Positions 1-10,440 of a DNA stretch of 64,000 nt are shown one piece after another. The stretch is taken from positions 62,001 to 126,000 of the forward strand of contig CACECK010000003.1 in assembly GCA_902557965.1 (NCBI GenBank), in the 5' to 3' direction. A program made the position numbers and the translations under genes. The notes below the pieces were generated by a model. That model searched no databases. It saw only the letters and a program-made list of their open reading frames with translations, and was not told the DNA's origin. The first letter of the stretch is position 1. Each line of letters starts with the position of its first letter. Source of the DNA: an uncultured SAR86 cluster bacterium. Lineage in GTDB: Bacteria > Pseudomonadota > Gammaproteobacteria > Magnimaribacterales > D2472.

Positions 1-1
1 T

Positions 2-292
2 CCTGAAGAGGAATCTTTATGGTCTGGAGAATGTTTTGTTTTTGATGAAAGAGTTGCGGTCAATCATCAGTTAGATGAAGGGTCATATAAAATGTGTCAT
101 GGATGCAGAATGCCAATAACAGCATCTGATATAAAATCATCGAAATATATTAGAGGAGTTGCGTGCCCTAAATGTTTTGATAAAACAACTAATAAACAAA
201 AACTAAGATACACGAGTAGACAAGAGCAAATGGATTTAGCTAAAAAACGAAATGAAAAACACATAGGACCTAAAGAAGAAGTTTTTAATTAA
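2..292 (+). CDS. trhO: tRNA uridine(34) hydroxylase / rhodanese-family protein (TrhO/YceA), C-terminal part, 5' truncated by window edge
   Basis: Reading frame is open upstream of the 92..292 ORF ([39 protein letters not shown]...); the [13 protein letters not shown] and [16 protein letters not shown] motifs are typical of the YceA C-terminus. Confidence 0.88.
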   Translation, partial: PEEESLWSGECFVFDERVAVNHQLDEGSYKMCHGCRMPITASDIKSSKYIRGVACPKCFDKTTNKQKLRYTSRQEQMDLAKKRNEKHIGPKEEVFN

Positions 293-302
293 ATAAAATT
301 TT

Positions 303-944
303 ATGAACTTACCAATATTATATTCATTTAAAAGATGCCCATATGCAATGAGAGCAAGAATGGCAATAAAGCTTGCTGATATCAAATGTGAAATTAGAGA
401 GGTAAAGCTTAATAATAAACCAGAGGCTATGCTCAAGGCGTCTCCAAAAGGCACGGTTCCAGTGTTAATTCTAGAAGACGTTGTTATTGATGAAAGTATG
501 CAGGTTATTGATTGGGCAATAAATAAAAAAAATATATTTGAAGGCAATCTAACCGAGTCTGATGTAATCCTAACAAATGAAATAATTGATAAATTTGATA
601 ATAAATTTAAATATCATTTAGATAGGTATAAATACGCAACAAGGTACGAAAATCAAGATCCTTTATTGCATAGGAGTGAATGTAAAAAGATATTATTGCA
701 AGTTAATGATTTAATATCAGATAAAGATTATTTTTTTGGCAAAGAACTTAATAAAATTGATATTTCAATTCTTCCATTCTTAAGACAGTTTAGAATTGCA
801 GATATAAAATGGTTTGATGAGGATATGAATATTCCAAAAATGCAGAAATACGTTCATAAATTTCTTGAATCTAAATTGTTAGAAGATGTGATGATAAATA
901 TTGAAGAATGGAAAGAAGGATCGGATATAAAAATTTTTCCTTAA
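303..944 (+). CDS. Glutathione S-transferase family protein
   Basis: N-terminal thioredoxin-like motif LYSFKRCPYAMRARMAI...SPKGTVPVL; 213 aa. Confidence 0.85.
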   Translation: MNLPILYSFKRCPYAMRARMAIKLADIKCEIREVKLNNKPEAMLKASPKGTVPVLILEDVVIDESMQVIDWAINKKNIFEGNLTESDVILTNEIIDKFDNKFKYHLDRYKYATRYENQDPLLHRSECKKILLQVNDLISDKDYFFGKELNKIDISILPFLRQFRIADIKWFDEDMNIPKMQKYVHKFLESKLLEDVMINIEEWKEGSDIKIFP

Positions 945-2345
945 TTACAAACCAATAAAATCATAAGAAAGTGCAATCTTTTCAATTGCAGCCTTGTATG
1001 CAGCTGTTCTGAAGTCTGGAATTTTCTCATTTTCAAGAAATTCTTTTTTTACACTTTGAAATCCATCTATCATCATGTCATCTAGACCAGACCTGATTAA
1101 ATCTATCTCTTCAATACCATCTGCAAATTTTTCTTTGTATTGTTTTGGCATGCTTTTGCCTGTCATTGCTTCTATTGCCTCAACAAGATTATTAAGTTGA
1201 ATTTGATTTCTTCTTTTTTCAAGCCTTCCAAATCTAATATGTCTTAAATTCTTTACCCATTCAAAATAACTCACTGCAACACCGCCACCATTAGCTAAAA
1301 TGTCTGGTATTACAAATATTTTTTTCTTATTTAAAATTTGATTAGCTTTGTAACTTATTGGGCCATTTGCAGCCTCAACAATTAAATTTGCAGAAATCTC
1401 ATCTGCATTTTTTTCAGTTATAACGTTTTCTCGAGCTGCAGGAATCAATACGTCACAATTTCTTTTTAATAATAGAGATGAATCCTTTATATATGTTGCT
1501 TTTGGATAATCTTGAAAACTATTATTTTTTATAAAATATTTCTTAGCATGTTCAACATTAATTCCATCTTCATTAAAGATACCCCCATTATGTTCAGCTA
1601 TACCAATTAAGTTTAGACCATCATCTTCTGTTAGAAATTTAGCTAGGTTATAACCAACATTTCCAAAACCTTGCAAAATAAAAGATTTATTAGCAAGATC
1701 ATTATCAAGCTTAGTTAATTTGAGCAATTCAGGATTTTTAAAGAATTCTCTTACGATATATTGAACACCTCTTCCAGTTGCTTCTTCTCTTCCTACAAGA
1801 CCATTTTTACTTGTAGGTTTACCCGTAACACATGCCGCACCATTAATATCAGAGGGATGAATTTTTCTATATTCATCTGCTATCCACGCCATTTCTCTTG
1901 AAGAGGTCCCTATATCAGGAGCAGGAACATTCATTGAAGGACTTATTAAATCCCTTTTAATGAGTTCCTGAGCAAATCTTCTAGTTATTTTTTCTAACTC
2001 ATTTTCATCCCATTCAGCTGGATTAATTCTTAAACCACCTTTTGAACCGCCATACGGTACATTGATAATTGCACATTTGTATGACATTAATGCTGCCAAA
2101 GCCTCAACTTCTTCGGCATGAGTATCTATATCAAACCTTATTCCACCTTTAGTTGGTTCCATGTGTTCGGAATGAACAGAACGCCAACCTTCAAAGGTAA
2201 AAATCTTACCTTTAAGTCTTACACCAAACCTGACAACGTATGTAGAGTTACAAGTAATTATTTTGTTGGCAAGCCCATCAGATAAATCAGAATGTTTAAG
2301 AGCTTTGTTAACATATTTCGTAGTGTCTGAAAGAAAGTTATTCAT
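945..2345 (-). CDS. Glu/Leu/Phe/Val dehydrogenase (NAD(P)-dependent glutamate dehydrogenase)
   Basis: Motifs EPTKGGIRFD, YGGSKGGLRINP, VPAPDIGTS, GKPTSKNGLVGREEATGRGV, LQGFGNVGYN. Confidence 0.93.
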   Translation of the reverse strand: MNNFLSDTTKYVNKALKHSDLSDGLANKIITCNSTYVVRFGVRLKGKIFTFEGWRSVHSEHMEPTKGGIRFDIDTHAEEVEALAALMSYKCAIINVPYGGSKGGLRINPAEWDENELEKITRRFAQELIKRDLISPSMNVPAPDIGTSSREMAWIADEYRKIHPSDINGAACVTGKPTSKNGLVGREEATGRGVQYIVREFFKNPELLKLTKLDNDLANKSFILQGFGNVGYNLAKFLTEDDGLNLIGIAEHNGGIFNEDGINVEHAKKYFIKNNSFQDYPKATYIKDSSLLLKRNCDVLIPAARENVITEKNADEISANLIVEAANGPISYKANQILNKKKIFVIPDILANGGGVAVSYFEWVKNLRHIRFGRLEKRRNQIQLNNLVEAIEAMTGKSMPKQYKEKFADGIEEIDLIRSGLDDMMIDGFQSVKKEFLENEKIPDFRTAAYKAAIEKIALSYDFIGL

Positions 2346-2433
2346 ATATTTAAAATCCTTACTAATAATGACACAGTAGCAATAATAAAAAAATAGATAA
2401 TAATTATTTTTAAACTATAATAGCGAGTCTTGT

Positions 2434-2511
2434 GGCGGGCGTAGCTCAGTTGGTTAGAGCGCTGGATTGTGGCTCCGGAGGCCGTGGGTTCGAACCCCAT
2501 CGCTCGCCCCA
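2434..2511 (+). tRNA. tRNA-His (anticodon GTG), with encoded extra 5' G and encoded CCA
   Basis: Cloverleaf readable by eye: GGCGGGCG-TA-GCTC..GAGC-CTGGA TTGTGGC TCCGG-GTGGG TTCGAAC CCCAT-CGCTCGCC-CCA. Confidence 0.96.
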
Positions 2512-2529
2512 ATTAACATGGAAAAAATT

Positions 2530-3825
2530 ATGAAAGTTAGTATTAAAAAATTAAAAGATTTGGAAAGAAAAGTAACAATAGCTGTTCCAGTCGATGAGTA
2601 CCAATCTAAATTCAATACAAAAATTAAAAATATCAAAACTAAAGCAAAAATAGATGGCTTTAGAAAAGGAAATGTACCTAATGATGTTTTAGAACAAAGA
2701 TATGGAGCCTCAATCCATGGCGATGTCGTTAATGAATTAATACAAGATTCCTATCCAAAAGCTATAACAGAGAACAAAATAAGGCCTGCCTCATCTCCTC
2801 AAGTCACAATTGATAGTGAAGATCCAAAGAAACCATTAACTTATTCAGCAGTAATCGAAGTTTTTCCAGATATCAAACCAAAATTTTCTCGATGGACTAA
2901 TTATGAAGAATTTAATATTGAAATTGATGAGTCTGATATAGATCTAGCAATAGCCGATATCAAAAAAAGATATGGTGAGTGGAATGATGTAGATCGAAAA
3001 TCTAAATTAGATGACCAAGTAATTATTGATTTTCTTGGAAAGATTAATGGCGAAGAGTTTGAGGGTAATTCAGCTAATGATTTTAACCTAATCCTTGGAA
3101 GTAAATCTATGATTCCAGGTTTTGAGGATCAGATTATAGGAAAAAAACCATCTGAATTTCTAATTAAATGTGTTTTTCCTGAAGACTATTTTAAAAAGGA
3201 TCTTGCAAACGTTGAAGCAGAATTTGAAATCAAGTTAAAAAAAGTTCAAGAAATATCTGAAGCTAAGATAGACAAAGATTTATTTGAGAAACTCCAAATG
3301 GAAATTAAAGAAGAGTCTGAGTTTAGAAATGAAATAACAAGCAGAATGGAAAATGAAGTAAAGATCCAAGAAAGTGAATTAACTAAAGAATCCATGTATG
3401 AAGCTATGCTTAAAATAAATAAATTTAGCGCACCAAAGTCAACTATTAACGAACAGGCTGATTTAATGCGAAAAGATGCTTTAATGAGAATAGGTCACAC
3501 AGAAGAAAATGCTGGAGACGATTTATTTCCAATTGATGCATTTATGGAAAAAGCTGAGAAAAGGGTTAGATTGGACCTACTTTTTGCTGAGTTAATCAAA
3601 CATTTTGAAATTACTGTTGTCAAAGAAGACATCGATGCATTTATTGAGAAAGAATCATTACGTTATAAAGACTCAGAGCAATATAAGAAATGGATTGCAG
3701 GTCAACCTCAACAACTTGAGCAATTTAAAATGATTGTTTTAGAGGAGCAATTGGTTGAAAAATTAAAAAATGCACTTAAATCAAAGAAGAAAGTGATAAA
3801 ATTTTCAGAACTAGCAAATAAATAG
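2530..3825 (+). CDS. tig: Trigger factor (FKBP-type peptidyl-prolyl isomerase, ribosome-associated chaperone)
   Basis: MKVSIKKLKDLERKVTIAVPVDEY..., FRKGNVPNDVLEQRYG, followed by clpP-clpX-lon. The ORF track start at 2467 lies inside tRNA-His; ATG 2530 is preceded by GGA and is preferred. Confidence 0.94.
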   Translation: MKVSIKKLKDLERKVTIAVPVDEYQSKFNTKIKNIKTKAKIDGFRKGNVPNDVLEQRYGASIHGDVVNELIQDSYPKAITENKIRPASSPQVTIDSEDPKKPLTYSAVIEVFPDIKPKFSRWTNYEEFNIEIDESDIDLAIADIKKRYGEWNDVDRKSKLDDQVIIDFLGKINGEEFEGNSANDFNLILGSKSMIPGFEDQIIGKKPSEFLIKCVFPEDYFKKDLANVEAEFEIKLKKVQEISEAKIDKDLFEKLQMEIKEESEFRNEITSRMENEVKIQESELTKESMYEAMLKINKFSAPKSTINEQADLMRKDALMRIGHTEENAGDDLFPIDAFMEKAEKRVRLDLLFAELIKHFEITVVKEDIDAFIEKESLRYKDSEQYKKWIAGQPQQLEQFKMIVLEEQLVEKLKNALKSKKKVIKFSELANK

Positions 3826-3834
3826 GTACGTATA

Positions 3835-4437
3835 ATGTCAGATTTTCAACAAGCTCTTATCCCAATGGTTATTGAACAAACACCAAGAGGTGAAAGATCT
3901 TTTGATATATATTCAAGGTTACTTAAAGAAAGAGTTATATTTTTATCTGGACCAATTGATGACTATATTTCTAATTTAGTAGTTGCTCAATTATTATTTC
4001 TAGAATCAGAAAATCCTGAAAAAGATATTTCTATTTATATTAATTCACCTGGCGGAAGTATTTCTGCAGGGCTAGCTATCTATGACACCATGCAATTTAT
4101 AAAACCATCCATTTCAACAATGTGTATTGGTCAGGCGGCAAGCATGGGAGCTTTGCTTTTAGCTGGAGGCGATCCAAAAAAAAGATTTGCTCTTCCAAAC
4201 TCAAGAATTATGATTCATCAACCTTTGGGTGGTTTCCAAGGCCAGGCATCAGATTTTGAAATACATGCAAAAGAAATCTTACATATGAAAAAAATTGTAA
4301 ATGAGATTCTTGCTAAGCATACGGGACAAACAATCAAAAAAATTGAAAAAGATACAGATAGGGACAATTTTTTAGATGCCAAATCTGCAAAATCCTACGG
4401 TATCATTGATAGTATTTTAGAAGAAAGGAATTCTTAA
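3835..4437 (+). CDS. clpP: ATP-dependent Clp protease proteolytic subunit
   Basis: [56 protein letters not shown]. Confidence 0.98.
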   Translation: MSDFQQALIPMVIEQTPRGERSFDIYSRLLKERVIFLSGPIDDYISNLVVAQLLFLESENPEKDISIYINSPGGSISAGLAIYDTMQFIKPSISTMCIGQAASMGALLLAGGDPKKRFALPNSRIMIHQPLGGFQGQASDFEIHAKEILHMKKIVNEILAKHTGQTIKKIEKDTDRDNFLDAKSAKSYGIIDSILEERNS

Positions 4438-4438
4438 A

Positions 4439-5695
4439 ATGACAGAAGAAACCTCTACAGATAAATTGCACTGTTCATTTTGTGGGAAATCTCAAGATGA
4501 GGTAAAAAAGCTTATTGCTGGACCAAGTGTCTATATTTGTAATGAGTGTGTTGATTTATGTAACGACATAATAGAGGAAGAAATTAAAAATGATGAAGAA
4601 TCTCCATATGATGAGGTCCTTTCTCCATTAGAGATTTTTAATAAGTTGGATGAGTATGTAATAGGCCAGGAAAAAGCTAAGAAAGTTTTGTCAGTAGCTG
4701 TTTACAATCACTATAAAAGACTTAGGAAACCAAATTCAAAATCTGATATTGAGCTTCAAAAAAGTAATGTTCTTTTATTGGGGCCAACTGGAAGTGGAAA
4801 AACGCTCCTTGCTCAAACATTAGCAAAGATTTTAAATGTACCATTTACAATTGCAGACGCTACTACATTAACGGAAGCAGGGTATGTTGGAGAAGATGTT
4901 GAGAATATAATCCAAAAACTCCTTCAAAAGGCTGATTATGATCCTGAAAAGGCTGAGCTTGGAATAGTATACATTGATGAAATAGACAAAATTGCTAGAA
5001 AATCTGATAATCCATCGATTACAAGAGATGTATCTGGAGAGGGTGTTCAACAAGCACTTTTAAAACTTATAGAAGGAACAATAGCTTCTATTCCGCCTCA
5101 AGGTGGAAGAAAGCATCCACAACAAGAATTTATTCAAATTGATACCGCTAATATCTTATTTATTTGTGGAGGCGCATTTTCTGGATTAGATAAAGTAATT
5201 GATCAAAGAACTAATAAAACTGGTATTGGTTTCAGCGCTGAAGTAGATAATAAATCTAACGTCACATCATTAAATAAGAATATTGATGATCTAGAACCAG
5301 AAGATCTTGTGAAGTATGGTTTAATCCCTGAATTTGTTGGAAGATTGCCAGTTATTTCAAATCTTCATGAACTTGATGAAAGCGCTTTAGTTAGAATACT
5401 CAAAGAGCCAAAGAATGCCTTAGTCAATCAATACAAACATTTATTTGAAATTGATGATGTCGAATTAACTTTTAGAGATGAAGCCTTAAAAGAAATTGCT
5501 AAGCAAGCTATTAACAGGAAAACCGGTGCAAGAGGCTTAAGATCGATCATGGAAGAGCTTTTGATGGAAACTATGTTTGAACTTCCAAATGAAGATCTAG
5601 ATAAAGTAATCATTGATGAAAAGACTGTAGCGTCTAAAAATGAGCCTATAAAACTCCTCAAAACAAAAAACAAAAAAACATCATCAGGCAATTGA
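4439..5695 (+). CDS. clpX: ATP-dependent Clp protease ATP-binding subunit ClpX
   Basis: N-terminal zinc-binding [16 protein letters not shown], Walker [18 protein letters not shown]. Confidence 0.98.
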   Translation: MTEETSTDKLHCSFCGKSQDEVKKLIAGPSVYICNECVDLCNDIIEEEIKNDEESPYDEVLSPLEIFNKLDEYVIGQEKAKKVLSVAVYNHYKRLRKPNSKSDIELQKSNVLLLGPTGSGKTLLAQTLAKILNVPFTIADATTLTEAGYVGEDVENIIQKLLQKADYDPEKAELGIVYIDEIDKIARKSDNPSITRDVSGEGVQQALLKLIEGTIASIPPQGGRKHPQQEFIQIDTANILFICGGAFSGLDKVIDQRTNKTGIGFSAEVDNKSNVTSLNKNIDDLEPEDLVKYGLIPEFVGRLPVISNLHELDESALVRILKEPKNALVNQYKHLFEIDDVELTFRDEALKEIAKQAINRKTGARGLRSIMEELLMETMFELPNEDLDKVIIDEKTVASKNEPIKLLKTKNKKTSSGN

Positions 5696-5725
5696 TATTT
5701 ATTTTAATATCCCTATATTAAAATA

Positions 5726-8122
5726 ATGAGCAATCTTAAATCTGACTTACCTTTAATTCCATTAAGAGACGTTGTTGTATTTCCAGGAATTGTTACAACA
5801 TTATTTGTTGGTAGAACTAAATCTGTTGAAGCTCTAAATGTAGCAATGGCATCAAATAAAAAACTTGTACTAGTCAGCCAGAAAGATGCAGCAAAAGAAG
5901 ACCCAGATATTTCTGATTTATATCAATTTGCATCAGTGAGCAATTTACTTCAGTTAATTAAACTTCCAGATGGAACCATGAAAGTTTTAGTTGAGGGTCA
6001 CAAAAGATGTTCAATTGAAAAAATTATAGAAAAAGACTCATACACTGTAGCAAGAGTAATCGAACAAGAAGATTCAATTTTAAAAGATAATGAATCAGCT
6101 AACTTAGTTAGATTAATCAAAGCAAAATTTGAGGATTACATAAGTATTACAAAAAGAATTCCACCAGAGATCGTTTCAACTGTGGATTCATTAGATGATT
6201 TATCCAGATTAATAGACACAATTACGGGTCATCTGCCAATTGATACATCAAAAAAACAAGATATTTTAGAAAGTTTTGATCTAAAAGACAGAGCCGAAAA
6301 AGTACTAACTTTTATTGAATCACAACTTGATGTGGTTGATGTTGAGAAAAAAATAAGAGACAGAGTAAAAAAACAAATGGAAAAGTCTCAAAGAGAATAT
6401 TATTTAAATGAACAAATTAAAGCAGCTCAAAAAGAACTTGGTGAAATTGGTGAAGAAGGAGATGAATTAGAAAATTTAGAGAAAAAAATCCATGAAGTTG
6501 GAATGACCAAAGAAGCATTAAAGAAGGCTAAAAGTGAGTTAGCAAAATTTAAACATATGGCGCCTTCATCTGCAGAGGCTTCAGTAGTAAGAACATATCT
6601 TGATTGCTTGGTGGACGTTCCATGGAAAAAGAAATCAAAGATAAAAACAGATATCAAAGCTTCTATGGATATTCTAGAAGAAGATCATTACGGACTTGAA
6701 GAAGTTAAAGAAAGAATAGTTGAGTACTTGGCAGTTCAAAAAAGAGTTAAATCTATGAAAGCTCCAGTTTTGTGTCTAGTAGGTCCCCCCGGAGTCGGCA
6801 AAACATCTTTGGGTGAGTCTATTGCAAGAGCAACTAATAGAAAATTTGTAAGAATGTCTCTTGGTGGTGTGAGAGATGAATCAGAGATTAGGGGACATAG
6901 GAGAACGTATATTGGATCAATGCCTGGAAAAATAATACAGAAATTAAGTAAAGTTGGTGTAAAAAATCCATTATTTCTTTTAGATGAAATTGATAAAATT
7001 GGAATGGATCATAGAGGAGATCCGGCTTCTGCATTATTAGAAGTTCTTGATCCAGAGCAAAACAATACATTCAGCGATCATTATCTTGAGGTCGATTACG
7101 ACTTATCTGAGGTTATGTTTGTATGTACAGCAAATAGTTTAAATATTCCTACTCCTTTATTAGATAGGATGGAAATTATTAGGATTCCAGGATATATAGA
7201 GGATGAAAAAATTAATATCGCAAATAAATATCTACTACCAAAACAGATGTCTAGAAATGGCTTAAAGGAAAAAGAAATTAAATTTGGAAAAGATGTAATG
7301 CTTTCTTTAATAAGATACTACACAAGAGAGGCTGGGGTTAGAGGCCTAGAAAGACAAATAGCAAAGATATTAAGAAAAGTTGTAAAAGATAGATTAATAA
7401 ATGATAAACCTGACTCTAAAGCAACTAGCGTTACAGCAAAGAATATTGAAAAATATTCTGGTGTGCGAAAGTTCAAATATGGAATTGCTGAAAAAGATAA
7501 TGCTGTTGGTCAAGTAACAGGCCTTGCATGGACTGAGGTGGGTGGTGAACTTTTAACAATAGAAGCCTCTCATATAGATGGTAAAGGTAGAGTAATAAAG
7601 ACTGGCTCATTGGGTGATGTTATGCAGGAATCAATTCAGGCTGCATTAACCGTTGTTAGATCTAGGGCAGAATCGCTTGGAATTAAACCAAATTTCTATG
7701 AAAAATATGATGTTCATATTCATGTTCCTGAGGGAGCAACGCCTAAAGATGGGCCAAGCGCGGGGGGTGCAATGGCAATCTCGTTGATATCAATTTTTAC
7801 AGGTATTCCTGTTAAAGCTGATACTGCAATGACTGGTGAAATTACTCTTAGAGGGCAAATTCTTAAAATTGGTGGATTGAAAGAAAAACTTTTAGCTGCA
7901 AAAAGAGGCGGAATTAAAAATGTAATCATCCCCAAGGAAAACGAACCAGACTTACAAGAAATACCTGATCAAATAACAAAATCATTGAACATTATTCCAG
8001 TTGAGTGGATTGATGATGTAATTTCAGCTGCACTTATAGAAGAACCAACCCCAGCATCAAAAAAAATCAAGGCACAGAAATCTAAAAATTCTACTAAATC
8101 TGACAATAAGGCAACTCACTAA
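5726..8122 (+). CDS. lon: Endopeptidase La (Lon protease)
   Basis: LPLIPLRDVVVFPG, GPPGVGKTSLG, DGPSAGGAMAI catalytic Ser region; follows clpX. Confidence 0.98.
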   Translation: MSNLKSDLPLIPLRDVVVFPGIVTTLFVGRTKSVEALNVAMASNKKLVLVSQKDAAKEDPDISDLYQFASVSNLLQLIKLPDGTMKVLVEGHKRCSIEKIIEKDSYTVARVIEQEDSILKDNESANLVRLIKAKFEDYISITKRIPPEIVSTVDSLDDLSRLIDTITGHLPIDTSKKQDILESFDLKDRAEKVLTFIESQLDVVDVEKKIRDRVKKQMEKSQREYYLNEQIKAAQKELGEIGEEGDELENLEKKIHEVGMTKEALKKAKSELAKFKHMAPSSAEASVVRTYLDCLVDVPWKKKSKIKTDIKASMDILEEDHYGLEEVKERIVEYLAVQKRVKSMKAPVLCLVGPPGVGKTSLGESIARATNRKFVRMSLGGVRDESEIRGHRRTYIGSMPGKIIQKLSKVGVKNPLFLLDEIDKIGMDHRGDPASALLEVLDPEQNNTFSDHYLEVDYDLSEVMFVCTANSLNIPTPLLDRMEIIRIPGYIEDEKINIANKYLLPKQMSRNGLKEKEIKFGKDVMLSLIRYYTREAGVRGLERQIAKILRKVVKDRLINDKPDSKATSVTAKNIEKYSGVRKFKYGIAEKDNAVGQVTGLAWTEVGGELLTIEASHIDGKGRVIKTGSLGDVMQESIQAALTVVRSRAESLGIKPNFYEKYDVHIHVPEGATPKDGPSAGGAMAISLISIFTGIPVKADTAMTGEITLRGQILKIGGLKEKLLAAKRGGIKNVIIPKENEPDLQEIPDQITKSLNIIPVEWIDDVISAALIEEPTPASKKIKAQKSKNSTKSDNKATH

Positions 8123-8137
8123 AAACCCTTTATTTGC

Positions 8138-8171
8138 TTGACTTTTACGCATAAAAAGCATTTCATATAAG
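8138..8171 (+). promoter_or_regulatory. Candidate sigma70 promoter for hupB
   Basis: TTGACT/TTTACG -35-like and TATAAG -10-like elements in the lon-hupB intergenic region; spacing is imperfect for some pairings. Confidence 0.35.
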
Positions 8172-8210
8172 GGTATTTATTAAATAAATTATCATAGAGG
8201 AGTAATTAGT

Positions 8211-8489
8211 ATGAATAAATCAGATTTAGTTGATGCAGTTGCAGGAAGCGCTGACATGTCAAAAGCTGAAGCAGGCCGAGCTGTTGATGCGGTACTAGAT
8301 GGAATTACAGGTGCTTTAGGAAATGGTGACTCAGTTGCTTTAGTTGGTTTTGGAACATTCTCAGTAAGACATAGAGCTGCTAGAGAAGGTAGGAACCCTC
8401 AAACTGGTGCTGCTATGCATATTCCAGCTTCAAAAGTTCCAGGTTTTAAAGCTGGTAAGGGCCTTAAAGACACTGTTAAAAACAGTTAA
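8211..8489 (+). CDS. hupB: DNA-binding protein HU-beta
   Basis: [21 protein letters not shown]...[42 protein letters not shown]. Confidence 0.97.
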   Translation: MNKSDLVDAVAGSADMSKAEAGRAVDAVLDGITGALGNGDSVALVGFGTFSVRHRAAREGRNPQTGAAMHIPASKVPGFKAGKGLKDTVKNS

Positions 8490-8504
8490 GAACTTATAAC
8501 TTTT

Positions 8505-8532
8505 AAAAGGGTGCTTACGCACCCTTTTTTTT
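8505..8532 (+). terminator. Rho-independent terminator downstream of hupB
   Basis: AAAAGGGTGC-TTAC-GCACCCTTTTTTTT. Confidence 0.93.
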
Positions 8533-8551
8533 ACTCTATAATATCGCCACT

Positions 8552-10429
8552 ATGATGGAATCACTTCGAAATTTTCTTACAGGTCCAAGATTAATCTTTG
8601 TTGTAATGGTTTGCGCCATTCCTTTTGTATTTCTTGGAACATCCTCTTTATCAACAGTTTTTACTGGATCTTTTGGTTCTATAAATGGTGAAGATGTATC
8701 TGAAACAGATATACAAATAGCTGCAAATAGTGCGGTCCAAAGATATAAAAGTATTTATGGTGACGATTTTGATTTTGATACATTGGACGAATCAATTAGA
8801 TCTGAATCTATTAAACAAGAATTAATAGTTCAAAAGGTACTTCAATCTGGAGCTAGAGATTTAGGATTTATAAATGAAGTTTCAAATAAAGAGGCGCAAA
8901 AGGGTATTATTAGAAGTCCTCAATTTCAAATTGATGGGGTTTTTGATGAAGATGTGTATTCTGCTCAAGTAAATTCAAATGGTTTTACCAAAGAAGGCTA
9001 CTTGGATACAATGACAGAATTGTTTGCTTCAGAGATTTATAGAGATTCACTTACACGATTTAACTTTGTAACTGAAAGTGAAATATTTGATCTCACAGCC
9101 TTACTAGAGCAAACAACCGATATTACCTTCACAAAAATTAATTTTGACGATTTAAAGAACAACATTGTAAATACTCTCGATGAACTACTTAACTACTATG
9201 AGGAGAATCAGGTTCTATTTTATACAGATGAAAAAAGAGGTTTTAAATATTTTCTATTGAAACAAGAGGATTATAGAGATTCTGTTCAAATTCCTGAAAA
9301 TTATCTTGAGGCTGCATATAGTCAATATCTGGAAAGATATGAAAATATCTCTGAAATCAGATTTGCTCATATTATGGTAGATAAAAATAACTATGATGAT
9401 TCTCAGCAAGCTTTTTCAGTTATTAAATCAGTAGAGGACAAACTCAAAGATGGTGAAGACTTTGCTCTTCTAGCATCCGAATATAGTGAAGATCTAATTA
9501 CAAAAGATATTGGTGGTGATCTCGATTATTTTGAAAAAGATATTTTTCCAATCCAGTTTGATGAGGCAATAGAGACTTTAAGTCTCAATGAATACAGCGA
9601 TATTATTGAACTAGAAGACACTTATCATATTTTAAAAATTACTGAATATAATACTCAAGAACCATTACCAGAGTCTCAAATCAAAGACGAATTATTGAAT
9701 GAATTAATTGAAAGTGAATCATTTGCCTTAATGAATGACGATTTTAGTGAGTTTGAAAGTATGTTGCTTGATAACAGTTCAATTGAAGATATTGCAATAG
9801 AAGCTTCAAAAGAAGCAACCTCATCTGATATTTATTCAGAAGATGACTATGACTTTGAAATAATAGATTCTTTTATTAAAGACTATCTTTTTGCCAGCAA
9901 TACACAGATAAATGAGACAGTAGCTTTTGAGCTTGGCAATCAAGTTATATTTATGTCTTTAGATAGAATTGAAGAACCATTTTTAATGAATTTTGATCAA
10001 GTGGCAGATGATGTTGCTGACTTGCTCTCTGAATCTAAAGCAATAGAAAAAATCTCTCTATTGCAGAATGAGTATACATCCAACGACGATCTGAATGATA
10101 AGGAATCATTTGTAGAAACTTATAGTTATATAACAACCGAATCATATGTTGATGTAAAAAGATACTCATCTCTATTACCAAGAGAAGTATTACAAAAAAT
10201 ATTTAATGAATCATCAGGAACAACATTAAACATTGATGCAAATAATGGAGATAAATACGTAGTTAGCATAAATAGTTTTAGCAAGCCTACTGAAGAAGAA
10301 ATCCAAGAAATTATTGCTGAATATTCTGCATTTGGAGAAGAAAGGTTCTCATCAAAAATGCAACAAATTATTAATGATGATGTTTTCCAATCTGCAAAAG
10401 TTAATTTAAATGATCTCATTCAATTCTAA
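8552..10429 (+). CDS. ppiD: SurA N-terminal domain / parvulin-type peptidyl-prolyl isomerase (PpiD-like)
   Basis: N-terminal TM anchor, central parvulin domain EIRFAHIMV...GGDLDYFEKDIFPIQFDEAI, position after hupB. Confidence 0.87.
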   Translation: MMESLRNFLTGPRLIFVVMVCAIPFVFLGTSSLSTVFTGSFGSINGEDVSETDIQIAANSAVQRYKSIYGDDFDFDTLDESIRSESIKQELIVQKVLQSGARDLGFINEVSNKEAQKGIIRSPQFQIDGVFDEDVYSAQVNSNGFTKEGYLDTMTELFASEIYRDSLTRFNFVTESEIFDLTALLEQTTDITFTKINFDDLKNNIVNTLDELLNYYEENQVLFYTDEKRGFKYFLLKQEDYRDSVQIPENYLEAAYSQYLERYENISEIRFAHIMVDKNNYDDSQQAFSVIKSVEDKLKDGEDFALLASEYSEDLITKDIGGDLDYFEKDIFPIQFDEAIETLSLNEYSDIIELEDTYHILKITEYNTQEPLPESQIKDELLNELIESESFALMNDDFSEFESMLLDNSSIEDIAIEASKEATSSDIYSEDDYDFEIIDSFIKDYLFASNTQINETVAFELGNQVIFMSLDRIEEPFLMNFDQVADDVADLLSESKAIEKISLLQNEYTSNDDLNDKESFVETYSYITTESYVDVKRYSSLLPREVLQKIFNESSGTTLNIDANNGDKYVVSINSFSKPTEEEIQEIIAEYSAFGEERFSSKMQQIINDDVFQSAKVNLNDLIQF

Positions 10430-10440
10430 GGATATTTATT

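Noticed and set aside
2467-2529. N-terminal extension of trigger factor in the ORF track (MWLRRPWVRTPSLAPIN...)
   Set aside because: It is translated from the tRNA-His gene; the true start is ATG 2530 (or 2518).
2454-2636. Minus-strand 60-aa ORF
   Set aside because: Antisense to tRNA-His and tig; composition is a shadow of the coding strand.
5428-5691. Minus-strand 87-aa ORF inside clpX
   Set aside because: Antisense shadow of a clearly conserved gene, no supporting signals.
10126-10419. Minus-strand 97-aa ORF inside ppiD
   Set aside because: Antisense shadow ORF.
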